NCBI GenBank assembly: GCA_016718565.1
Contig: JADKCZ010000003.1
Span: 476,483-540,482, forward strand
Direction of reading: 5' to 3'
From: Anaeromyxobacter sp.
Lineage (GTDB): Bacteria > Myxococcota > Myxococcia > Myxococcales > Anaeromyxobacteraceae
Length of the DNA: 64,000 bases
This document shows positions 42,361 to 54,696 of this stretch, piece after piece. Every line of letters starts with the position of its first letter. The stretch's first letter is position 1. The notes beneath the pieces were generated by a model. The model was not told the DNA's origin. It saw only the letters and a list, made by a program, of their open reading frames with translations, and ran no database searches. The position numbers and the translations under genes were made by a program.

Positions 42361-43836
42361 CTACCGCATCATCTCGAAGAACCGCTCCTCGCAGGTGTCG
42401 TCCTTGATCTCGAGGAAGCGGTTGCAGATCTCGCTGAGCATGTTGATGACGCCCTGGTAGCCGATGATGGGCGAGCGGTGCTTGTTGACCCGGTCGAAGA
42501 CCGGGAAGCCGAAGCGGAAGAGCGGGATCTTGGCGTCGCGCGCCAGGAACTTGCCGTGGGTGTCGCCGATGACGGCGTCCACCGGGTCGGTCATCACCAG
42601 GCTGCGCAGGTGCCACAGGTCGCGGTTCATCCAGATCTGGGCCTGCGCGCCGAAGGGCGAGGACTGGAGGAGCAGCTCCAGCTCCTTCTCCAGCTTCTTG
42701 GAGCCGCGGCTGCAGAGCACGTGGCGCGGCACCGCGCCCATCTCCAGCAGGAAGGCCACGTACCCCAGCAGCTGGTCCGGGTCGCCGTAGACCGCGAACT
42801 TCTTGCCGTGCATGTACTGCTGGGCGTCGGTCATGGCGTCCACCGCCCGGCCCCGCTCGGCCCGGAGCGCGTCCGGCACCGGCCGGTCGAAGAGCTCGGC
42901 CAGCTTCATGAGGAAGTCGTCGGTCCGGCCGATCCCCATGGGCATGCCCAGCGAGGCGTGCCGCCCGGCGTAGGCCTCCTTGATCCAGGCGAAGGCCTTG
43001 GCGGTGGCGTAGGGGCCCACCGTCAGGGTGGCCTTGCCGTTCACCGAGTCGCCCGCCTCGAGCAGCGGGGTGCCGCCCGGGTAGAGGCGGTAGGTGCCGT
43101 CGTTGGGCGAGTCGAAGGTCTCGGTGATGTCCGCCAGGATGGTGGCCGGGATGCCGAAGGCGTCGAAGATCCGCTTGTACTCCCGGTAGTTGCCGGTGTT
43201 GGCGTCGAAGCCCGGGATGAAGTTGAGCTTGCCGGTGCAGCGCCCCTCCACCTTCTTGCCCTCGGTGAGGTTCTGCAGGATGGCCGTCAACATGTTGTCG
43301 TAGCCGGTGATGTGGGTGCCCTTGAAGCTGGGGGTGTTGGCGTAGGGCGTCGGCAGGTCCTTGGGCAGGGTCCCCTTGTTCCGGGCGTTCTTGAGGAAGG
43401 CGGTCAGGTCGTCGCCGATCACCTCCGGCATGCAGGAGGTGAAGACCGCGATCATCTTGGGCTTGTAGAGCGCCACCGCGTTCTCCAGGCCCTCGTGCAG
43501 GTTGGCCTGGCCGCCGAAGACCGCGCCGTCCTCGGTCATGGCGTCGGAGACCGCCGGGGCCGGCTCGCGGAAGTGGCGGTTCAGGGTGGAGCGGTAGTAG
43601 GAGGCGCAGCCCTGCGAGCCGTGCACGAAGGGGAGCGTCCCCTCGAAGCCGTGGGCGCACAGCTCGGCGCCCAGCGGCTGGCAGGCGTGGACCGGGTTCA
43701 CCACCAGGGCCTGGCGGGCGAAGTTCTTCTCCCGGTAGTCCTGGGTGTCGATCCAGGCCGCGACGCGGGCCTCCTCCTCGGGGGAGGTGGTGGTGACGGG
43801 CTTGACGGTGAGGCCGAGGTTGTTCGCCATGGTCAT
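42361..43836 (-). CDS. nifK: Nitrogenase MoFe protein beta subunit NifK
   Basis: A 491-residue subunit of the MoFe protein. P-cluster ligands appear in VNPVHACQPLGAELCAHGFEG, HGSQGCASYYRSTLNRHF and FTSCMPEVIGDD. Other family marks are HITGYDNMLTAIL, YPGGTPLLEAGDS and the C-terminal IIGYQGVINMLSEICNRFLE. The ATG is preceded by GGAG. A 156-bp gap with a hairpin separates it from nifD, longer than other gaps in the run. Confidence 0.96.
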   Translation of the reverse strand: MTMANNLGLTVKPVTTTSPEEEARVAAWIDTQDYREKNFARQALVVNPVHACQPLGAELCAHGFEGTLPFVHGSQGCASYYRSTLNRHFREPAPAVSDAMTEDGAVFGGQANLHEGLENAVALYKPKMIAVFTSCMPEVIGDDLTAFLKNARNKGTLPKDLPTPYANTPSFKGTHITGYDNMLTAILQNLTEGKKVEGRCTGKLNFIPGFDANTGNYREYKRIFDAFGIPATILADITETFDSPNDGTYRLYPGGTPLLEAGDSVNGKATLTVGPYATAKAFAWIKEAYAGRHASLGMPMGIGRTDDFLMKLAELFDRPVPDALRAERGRAVDAMTDAQQYMHGKKFAVYGDPDQLLGYVAFLLEMGAVPRHVLCSRGSKKLEKELELLLQSSPFGAQAQIWMNRDLWHLRSLVMTDPVDAVIGDTHGKFLARDAKIPLFRFGFPVFDRVNKHRSPIIGYQGVINMLSEICNRFLEIKDDTCEERFFEMMR

Positions 43837-43968
43837 CTCCTGGGCGCGCGGGGACTCATCCGTCCCACGGGCGGCGGGTGCTCCACTGCGGCTGGTGCGG
43901 CGTCGGTGCGGCTTTCGCGAAGCGGCTTCTTCTCGGGGGGTGGGGCCCCGACGGCTCCGCCGGCGGGG

Positions 43969-43987
43969 AGGGGGCGAGGCGCCCCCT
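43969..43987 (-). terminator. 8-bp hairpin after nifD
   Basis: AGGGGGCG / CGCCCCCT with a 3-nt loop, starting 5 nt past the nifD stop. A further small hairpin (GCTTTCGCGAAGC, about 43910) lies in the same gap. These probably affect nifHD versus nifK mRNA ratios. Confidence 0.5.
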
Positions 43988-43992
43988 GCAAC

Positions 43993-45444
43993 TCAGAAGG
44001 GCGACTTCACGAGCTTCCAGGTCGGGCTGTTGACCGCCAGGTCGATGTCCCGCGCGAAGACCGGGAACCCCTGGTAGGCGTGGTACGGGCCCGAGTAGTC
44101 CCAGCTGTGCATCTGCCGGAAGGGCAGCCCCATCTTCTGGAAGAGGTACTTCTCCTTGATGCCCGAGCCGATCAGGTCCGGCTTGAGCTTCTGCACGAAG
44201 TGCTCCAGCTCGTGCTCGGAGGCGTCGTCGTAGATGACGGTGGCCTCTGGCAGCTCCGGCATGGTGCGCTCGTAGTCGTCGGAGTGGGCGAACTCGTAGC
44301 CCGCCCCGATGACCACCATGCCCAGGTCCTCGTAGGCCCCCACCGTGTGGCGCGGGCGCAGGCCGCCCACGTAGAGCATCACCTTCTTGCCCTCCAGGCG
44401 GGGGCGGTACTCCTCGACCACCTTCTTCATCTCCACGTCCCACTTGGCGATGACCCGCTCCACGTTCTCCTTGATGCGGTCGTCGAACTTCTCGGCGATC
44501 TTCCGCAGGCTCTCGCGGATCTTGGTGGGGCCGAAGAAGTTGAACTCCAGCCAGGGGATCCCGTACTTCTCCTCCATGACCCGGCACATGTAGTTCATCG
44601 ACCGGTAGCAGTGGATGAGGTTCAGCTTCACCTGGTGGGTGGCGGCGATCTTGTCCATCTCGCCGTCGCCGGTCCAGGTGGCCTTGACGTTCAGCCCGAT
44701 CTCGGCGAGCAGGTCCTTGGCGGCCCAGACGTCGCCGCCGATGTTGTAGTCGCCGATGAGCGCGACGTCGTACGGCCCGGCCGGCTCGGCGAACTCCCGC
44801 GTCCCGATGATGTAGTCGCGGATGGTGTCGTTGGAGATGTGGTGCCCCAGCGACTGGGAGACCCCGCGGAAGCCCTCGCAGCTGCAGGGGACGATGGGCA
44901 GGTCCAGCTCCTGGCTCGACTTCTTGGCGACGGCGTTGATGTCGTCGCCGATGAGCCCGACCGGGCACTCCGAGAGGATGGAGATGCCCTTGGCCAGCGG
45001 GAAGAGCTGGTGGGTCTCGGCCAGCAGGGTGGCCAGCTTCTTGTCGCCGCCGTAGACGATGTCCTTCTCCTGGAAGTCGGACGTCATCTGCATGCCGAAC
45101 TGGGTGACGCCGTTCTTGCCGGTCATCAGGTTGCGGCGGGTGCCCCAGGAGTACCAGCCGCAGCCCACCGGCCCGTGGGAGATGTGGGCCATGTCGCGGA
45201 TGGGGCCCCACACCACGCCCTTGGCGCCGGCGTAGGCGCAGCCCCGGGCGCTCATCACGCCCGGCACGGTCTTGCGGTTCGACTTGACGCAGGTGGAGCA
45301 GGCGGACGGGTCGTTCGGCGCCAGGTGGGGGGCCCGCTTCTTGCGCCCCTTCTCCGGGTAGGCCTCCAGGGCCTCGTCGATCATCTCCTGCGTCGACTCC
45401 TTGGTGATGCCCTCGACCTTCTTGACCTCGACCTCGTCCGCCAT
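43993..45444 (-). CDS. nifD: Nitrogenase MoFe protein alpha subunit NifD
   Basis: A 483-residue subunit holding FeMo-co. P-cluster Cys residues lie in CSTCVKSNRKTVPGVMSARGCAYAG and HGPVGCGWYSWG. The FeMo-co Cys ligand region is LNLIHCYRSMNYM and the His ligand is in MHSWDYSGPYHAYQG. SECPVGLIGDDINAVAKK is also typical. It follows nifH by 31 nt. Molybdenum-type rather than V or Fe-only: no delta-subunit gene is present. Confidence 0.96.
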   Translation of the reverse strand: MADEVEVKKVEGITKESTQEMIDEALEAYPEKGRKKRAPHLAPNDPSACSTCVKSNRKTVPGVMSARGCAYAGAKGVVWGPIRDMAHISHGPVGCGWYSWGTRRNLMTGKNGVTQFGMQMTSDFQEKDIVYGGDKKLATLLAETHQLFPLAKGISILSECPVGLIGDDINAVAKKSSQELDLPIVPCSCEGFRGVSQSLGHHISNDTIRDYIIGTREFAEPAGPYDVALIGDYNIGGDVWAAKDLLAEIGLNVKATWTGDGEMDKIAATHQVKLNLIHCYRSMNYMCRVMEEKYGIPWLEFNFFGPTKIRESLRKIAEKFDDRIKENVERVIAKWDVEMKKVVEEYRPRLEGKKVMLYVGGLRPRHTVGAYEDLGMVVIGAGYEFAHSDDYERTMPELPEATVIYDDASEHELEHFVQKLKPDLIGSGIKEKYLFQKMGLPFRQMHSWDYSGPYHAYQGFPVFARDIDLAVNSPTWKLVKSPF

Positions 45445-45475
45445 GGTTCGCTCCCTTGCCTTTCGTGTGGTGCGG

Positions 45476-46342
45476 CTACGCCACCGCGGCGGCCTTGCCG
45501 ACGATCGCCTCGTCCTCGGGGGCCATGATCCCGAACTCCATGAGCAGCCCCTCCAGCTCCTCCATCTCGAGGGGCGTCGGGATCACCAGCTTCTTGTTCT
45601 CCAGGATCTTCCGCGCCAGGGTCCGGTACTCCTCGGCCTGCTTGTGCTCCGGGGCGTACTCGATGACCGTCATGCGGCGCAGCTCGGCGCGCTGCACCTC
45701 GTTGTCGCGGGGCACGAAGTGGATCATGTGGGTGCCCAGCCGCTTGGCCAGCGCCTCGATGAGGTCGGCCTCGCGGTCGGTGTTGCGCGAGTTGCAGATC
45801 AGGCCGGCCAGCCGGACCCGGCCGGAGGTGGCGTACTTGAGGATGCCCTTGGCGATGTTGTTGGCCGCGTACATGGCCATCATCTCGCCGGAGCAGACGA
45901 TGTAGATCTCCTCCGCCTTGTTCTCGCGGATGGGCATGGCGAAGCCGCCGCAGACCACGTCGCCGAGCACGTCGTAGAAGACGAAGTCGAGCTCCTTGGT
46001 GTAGGCCCCCTGCTCCTCCAGGAAGTTGATGGCCGTGATGACGCCGCGGCCGGCGCAGCCCACCCCCGGCTCCGGCCCGCCCGACTCGACGCACTTGATG
46101 TCGCCGTAGCCGACCTTCATCACGTCGGCGACCTCCAGGTCCTCCACGGTGCCGCGCTCGCGCACCAGGTCCATCACGGTGGCCTGCGCCTTGGCGTGCA
46201 GGATGAGCCGGGTGGAGTCGGCCTTGGGGTCGCAGCCGACGATCATGACCTTCTTGCCGAGCGAGGCGAGGCCGGCCACCGTGTTCTGGGTGGTGGTGGA
46301 CTTGCCGATGCCGCCCTTCCCGTAGATTGCGATCTGCCTCAT
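45476..46342 (-). CDS. nifH: Nitrogenase iron protein NifH
   Basis: A 288-residue dinitrogenase reductase. P-loop YGKGGIGKSTTTQN (8-21), [4Fe-4S] ligands Cys96 (GVGCAGRG) and Cys131 (DVVCGGFAMP), and Arg99 next to Cys96, the residue DraT modifies in other diazotrophs. Ribosome site GGAG lies 6 nt before the ATG. First gene of the nif operon, with a sigma54 promoter about 80 bp upstream. Confidence 0.97.
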   Translation of the reverse strand: MRQIAIYGKGGIGKSTTTQNTVAGLASLGKKVMIVGCDPKADSTRLILHAKAQATVMDLVRERGTVEDLEVADVMKVGYGDIKCVESGGPEPGVGCAGRGVITAINFLEEQGAYTKELDFVFYDVLGDVVCGGFAMPIRENKAEEIYIVCSGEMMAMYAANNIAKGILKYATSGRVRLAGLICNSRNTDREADLIEALAKRLGTHMIHFVPRDNEVQRAELRRMTVIEYAPEHKQAEEYRTLARKILENKKLVIPTPLEMEELEGLLMEFGIMAPEDEAIVGKAAAVA

Positions 46343-46421
46343 TGGTCTCTCCGTTCCTCGGGGTCCCCGGGCCCCTGGCGGCTGCCCGGCCGGCCCACCT
46401 TCGGACCGACGGGAGGCACCA

Positions 46422-46439
46422 TTGCGAAGGGCGCGCCAA
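46422..46439 (-). promoter_or_regulatory. Sigma54 promoter of nifH
   Basis: TTGGCGCGCCCTTCGCAA on the minus strand has GG-N10-GC spacing and closely follows the -24/-12 consensus. Transcription should start near 46412, giving a leader of about 70 nt. The nearest NifA site is about 100 bp upstream, the usual activator distance. Confidence 0.8.
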
Positions 46440-46532
46440 CCGGGGCCGGCGGCGCGGAAGTGAAGCCTGGCGCGCATTCCGGCCTGGAGCGGACGTTGAC
46501 GCCGCCCAGGGCGGCTCCGGCCCCGCCGGCGC

Positions 46533-46548
46533 TGTGCGGAAGCCGACA
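46533..46548. promoter_or_regulatory. NifA upstream activator sequence TGT-N10-ACA
   Basis: Exact match to the NifA-binding consensus. It is about 100 bp from the nifH -24 box and about 140 bp from the nifB -24 box, so one palindromic site could serve both promoters. The ACA half is also the first CCGACA of the phased array. Confidence 0.75.
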
Positions 46549-46630
46549 CTGGCCGGGGTGGATCCCGACAGGCCTGGGGCCGGCTCCCGACAGGGAAAGG
46601 GACGGGACCCGACACTGGCCTGGACGGCCG
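46543..46630. repeat. 22-bp-phased CCGACA repeats
   Basis: CCGACA occurs at 46543, 46565, 46587 and 46609, exactly 22 bp apart, about two helical turns. The units also share a G-rich middle and a GGxxC-like end; units 1 and 4 share CCGACACTGGCC. It lies between the two sigma54 promoters. Confidence 0.75.
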
Positions 46631-46685
46631 GCCCCGGGCGGGCGCCCGCAGGCCGCCCGGAGGCCCGTGGGACGAGGAGGCCGGC

Positions 46686-46701
46686 TGGAACGCCCGGTGC
46701 A
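46686..46701 (+). promoter_or_regulatory. Sigma54 promoter of nifB
   Basis: TGGAACGCCCGGTGCA has GG at 46687-46688, ten bases, then GC at 46699-46700. Transcription would start near 46712, 39 nt before the nifB ATG. Confidence 0.7.
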
Positions 46702-46750
46702 GCAGGGGATCCGCGCCACCACCCCTCACCGCCTGCCGCGGGGACGCACC

Positions 46751-48286
46751 ATGAAGCCACGCCTGCCGGTCCTGGACGCCGTCGCCTCGCCGCGGGGCCG
46801 GTCCGCCACCCCGGCCGCCAACTGCACCTTCGCCGGCGGCTGCGGCGAGGCGGCGCCCCCGCCGCGGCCGCTCCCCTCCGACGTGGCCGAGCGGGTGAAG
46901 AACCACCCCTGCTACAGCCAGGAGGCCCACCACCACTTCGCCCGCATGCACGTGGCGGTGGCCCCGGCCTGCAACCTGCAGTGCCACTACTGCAACCGGA
47001 AGTTCGACTGCGCCAACGAGAGCCGCCCCGGGGTGGTCTCGGAGCGCCTCACCCCGGACCAGGCCCTCCTGAAGATCAGGGCGGTGGCCGCCGCGGTGCC
47101 GCAGCTCTCGGTGGTCGGCATCGCCGGGCCGGGCGACCCGCTGGCCAACCCCGCCCCGACCTTCGAGGTGCTGGAGCGGGTCTCGCGCGAGCTGCCCGAC
47201 CTGACCCTGTGCCTCTCCACCAACGGGCTGGCCCTGCCGGACCACGTCGAGCGGCTGGCCGCCCTGGGGGTGGGCCACGTCACCGTCACCGTCAACATGG
47301 TGGACCCGGAGGTCGGCGAGCGCATCTACCCGTGGGCCCTGTGGCGGGGCAAGCGGGTCATGGGCCGGGACGCCGCCCGGCTCCTCTCGGAGCGGCAGCT
47401 CGAGGGGATCGAGGGGCTCACCGCCCGCGGCGTGCTGGTCAAGGTCAACTCGGTGGTCATCCCCGGCGTCAACGACCTGCACCTCCCGGAGGTGGGCCGG
47501 CGGCTGCGCGGCCTGGGGGTCTTCCTGCACAACGTCATGCCGCTCATCTCGGCCCCGGAGCACGGCACCCACTACGGCCTCTCCGGGCAGCGCGGGCCGA
47601 GCGCCGCGGAGCTGGAGGCCGTGCAGCGCGCCTGCGAGACCGACGTGAAGCTGATGCGCCACTGCCGGCAGTGCCGCGCCGACGCGGTGGGGCTGCTCGG
47701 CGAGGACCGCAACCGCGAGTTCACGCTGGCCTCGCTGCCGCCCGAGCCGGCCCAGGACGCCTCGGAGGTCCGGGCGGCCCACCGGGCGGCGGTGGAGCGG
47801 CGGCGCGAGGCGCTGGACGCGGCGCGGCGCGAGGCGCTGCGGGAGGTGGCCCACCTGGACGCCGGCCTCTCGGCCCGGGTGGCGGTGGCCACCAAGGGGG
47901 AGGGGCTGGTGAACCAGCACTTCGGCCACGCCACCGAGTTCCTGGTCTTCGAGGTGGACCGCGCCGGCGCCCGCCTGCTCGGGCGGCGCGCCGTGGAGCG
48001 CACCTGCCGCGGCGGCGAGGAGGAGGAGGACGCCCTGGCCGCCTCGCTGCGCGTCCTGGCCGACTGCCAGGCGGTGCTGGTGGCCAAGGTGGGCCACTGC
48101 CCCAAGGGTCAGCTGGCCGCCGCCGGCATCGAGCCGGTGGAGGACCAGGCCCACCAGCCCATCGAGGCGGCGGCGCTGGCCTGGTTCGCCGGCTTCGCGG
48201 GCCGGGTGGCGCGCGGCGAGGTGCCGGCGCCCGCCCCGCGCCCGGCGCCCGTCCCGACCAGGGCCGGCGCCGTCGGCGTCCTCTAG
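46751..48286 (+). CDS. nifB: FeMo-cofactor biosynthesis radical SAM protein NifB, with NifX-like tail
   Basis: A 511-residue protein that makes NifB-co. The radical-SAM Cys set is CNLQCHYC (Cys74, 78, 81), within the canonical HHHFARMHVAVAPACNLQ region, followed by NRKFDCANESRPGV. IAGPGDPLANP and NVMPLISAPEHGT are further family marks. From about residue 380 a NifX-like domain follows (VAVATKGEGLVNQHFGHATEFLVFEV). A Pro-rich end closes the chain. Divergent from nifH and convergent with gltD through a shared CTAG stop. Confidence 0.95.
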   Translation: MKPRLPVLDAVASPRGRSATPAANCTFAGGCGEAAPPPRPLPSDVAERVKNHPCYSQEAHHHFARMHVAVAPACNLQCHYCNRKFDCANESRPGVVSERLTPDQALLKIRAVAAAVPQLSVVGIAGPGDPLANPAPTFEVLERVSRELPDLTLCLSTNGLALPDHVERLAALGVGHVTVTVNMVDPEVGERIYPWALWRGKRVMGRDAARLLSERQLEGIEGLTARGVLVKVNSVVIPGVNDLHLPEVGRRLRGLGVFLHNVMPLISAPEHGTHYGLSGQRGPSAAELEAVQRACETDVKLMRHCRQCRADAVGLLGEDRNREFTLASLPPEPAQDASEVRAAHRAAVERRREALDAARREALREVAHLDAGLSARVAVATKGEGLVNQHFGHATEFLVFEVDRAGARLLGRRAVERTCRGGEEEEDALAASLRVLADCQAVLVAKVGHCPKGQLAAAGIEPVEDQAHQPIEAAALAWFAGFAGRVARGEVPAPAPRPAPVPTRAGAVGVL

Positions 48287-49770
48287 GGAGGCAGCACCGT
48301 CTCCCCGTAGGAGAGGTACCGGTCCACCGCCTGGGCCGCCAGCCGCCCCTCGCGGATGGCCCAGACCACCAGCGACTGGCCGCGGGCCATGTCCCCGGCC
48401 GCGAAGACGCCCGGCACGCTGGTCATCTTCTCCTCGTCGGTCCAGACGTTGCCGCGGTCGTCGAGCTTGCAGCCCAGCTGGCCGGGCACGGTCTTCTCGG
48501 GCCCCGTGAACCCCATGGCCAGCAGCACCAGGTCGGCCGGGACGACCCGCTCCGACCCCGGCACCTCCTTGGGCCCGAAGCGGCCGTCGGCCCCCTTGGT
48601 CCACTCCACCGAGACCAGGTGCAGCTCCTTGACCCGGCCCTGCTCGTCGCCCACGAACTTCTTGGTGAGCACCTGGTAGACGCGGGGGTCGCTGCCCCAG
48701 AGCGCGGCGGCCTCCTCCTGCCCGTAGTCCATCTTGTAGACCTTGGGCCACTGCGGCCACGGGTTGTCGGCCGCCCGGGACTCGGGCGGGCGCGGCAGGA
48801 TCTCGAGCTGGGTCACGCTGGTGGCGCCGTGGCGGATGGAGGTGCCCACGCAGTCGGTGCCGGTGTCGCCGCCCCCGATGACCACCACCCGCCGGCCCTT
48901 GGCCGAGAGGAACCTCCCGTCGGCCAGCGCGCTGTCGAGCAGGCTCTTGGTGTTGCGGTGCAGGAACTCCATGGCCAGGTGGATGCCCTCCAGCTGGCGC
49001 CCCTCCACCGGCAGGTCGCGCGCCGCGGTGGCCCCGCCCGCCAGCACCACGGCGTCGTAGTCCTTGGCGAGCCGCTCGGCCGGGATGTGGGTGCCGATCT
49101 CGGTGCCGGTGACGAAGCGGATGCCCTCGTCGGCCAGCAGCTTGACCCGGCGCTCCACCACGCCCTTGTCGAGCTTCATGTTGGGGATGCCGTACATGAG
49201 CAGCCCGCCGATCCGGTCGGCCCGCTCGAAGACGGTGACGGCGTGCCCCGCCTTGTTGAGCTGCGAGGCGCAGGCCAGGCCGGACGGCCCGGAGCCCACC
49301 ACCGCCACGCGCTTGCCGGTGCGGATGGGCGGCGGCTCGGCCACCACCCAGCCCTCCTCGAAGGCCCGGTCGACGATGGTGGCCTCGATGGTCTTGATGG
49401 TCACCGGCAGGCCGTTGAGCCCGCAGGTGCAGCTGCCCTCGCAGGGCGCCGGGCAGACCCGCCCGGTGAACTCGGCGAAGTTGTTGGTCTTGGCCAGCCG
49501 GATGTAGGCCTCCTTCCACTGGCCGCGGTAGACGAGGTCGTTCCACTCCGGGATGAGGTTGTTGATGGGGCACCCGGAGGCCATGCCGGCGATGAGCTTG
49601 CCGGTGTGGCAGTAGGGGATGCCGCAGTCCATGCAGCGCGCCCCCTGCTCCCGGAGCACCTGCTCCAGGTAGGGCGGGTGGGCCTCGCTCCAGTCCTTGA
49701 TGCGCTCCAGCGGCGGCCGGTCGAGCTTGGCGGCGCGCTGGTACTCCATGAATCCGGTCGGCTTGCCCAT
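48283..49770 (-). CDS. gltD: Glutamate synthase (NADPH) small subunit GltD
   Basis: A 495-residue flavoprotein that passes NADPH electrons to GltB. N-terminal Fe-S Cys motifs are CMDCGIPYCHTG and CPAPCEGSCTCGL; FAD-binding VAVVGSGPSGLACASQL and NADPH-binding VVVIGGGDTGTDC follow. It starts 3 nt after gltB and would be translated with it. Downstream it meets nifB tail-to-tail, placing ammonia assimilation beside nitrogen fixation. Confidence 0.96.
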   Translation of the reverse strand: MGKPTGFMEYQRAAKLDRPPLERIKDWSEAHPPYLEQVLREQGARCMDCGIPYCHTGKLIAGMASGCPINNLIPEWNDLVYRGQWKEAYIRLAKTNNFAEFTGRVCPAPCEGSCTCGLNGLPVTIKTIEATIVDRAFEEGWVVAEPPPIRTGKRVAVVGSGPSGLACASQLNKAGHAVTVFERADRIGGLLMYGIPNMKLDKGVVERRVKLLADEGIRFVTGTEIGTHIPAERLAKDYDAVVLAGGATAARDLPVEGRQLEGIHLAMEFLHRNTKSLLDSALADGRFLSAKGRRVVVIGGGDTGTDCVGTSIRHGATSVTQLEILPRPPESRAADNPWPQWPKVYKMDYGQEEAAALWGSDPRVYQVLTKKFVGDEQGRVKELHLVSVEWTKGADGRFGPKEVPGSERVVPADLVLLAMGFTGPEKTVPGQLGCKLDDRGNVWTDEEKMTSVPGVFAAGDMARGQSLVVWAIREGRLAAQAVDRYLSYGETVLPP

Positions 49771-49773
49771 GTG

Positions 49774-54384
<4,611 letters not shown>

Positions 54385-54504
54385 CGCTTCCAAGCCCTCT
54401 CGAGGAAATGCGCCCGGCACGCCCAGCGCCGTCCGCCGGTTCGCTCGCGTGACTGGCATGTCGGGGGAAAGCTCACGGCAGGTGGTAGGAACGTGGACCG
54501 CGGA

Positions 54505-54533
54505 GTGTGACCGATCCGGCGAAAGTGCGTCAA
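54505..54533 (-). promoter_or_regulatory. Candidate sigma70 promoter of gltBD
   Basis: On the minus strand TTGACG and TCACAC are separated by 17 bp. The -35 is good, the -10 weak. It would give a leader of about 115 nt before the gltB ATG. Confidence 0.35.
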
Positions 54534-54696
54534 GGGGTCCTGGCACCAGCATTTTTTCATCTCCGGCGCCTGCCCGGACGGCGGGCAGGTGCCGCGGGTT
54601 CGGTCAGGGGCGGCGCGCCCGCAACCGCCGCGTCCGGCCCGGGTTGGAGGGGGCGTGGTCGACGACGACCGCCCTCACCACCACCCGGAGCCTCCC

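Larger units (their letters stand above)
46343..46750. promoter_or_regulatory. Divergent nifH-nifB regulatory region
   Basis: A 408-bp gene-free stretch between divergent nifH and nifB. It holds a sigma54 promoter for each gene, one NifA-type site and a 22-bp-phased CCGACA array, listed separately. No credible ORF is present. Confidence 0.85.

Noticed and set aside
54385..54561. Possible 58-codon leader peptide before gltB (ATG with an AAAAAA run, stop overlapping the gltB ATG)
   Set aside because: It has no clear ribosome site and an Arg/Pro/Cys-rich product, and it overlaps the candidate promoter. More likely untranslated DNA.
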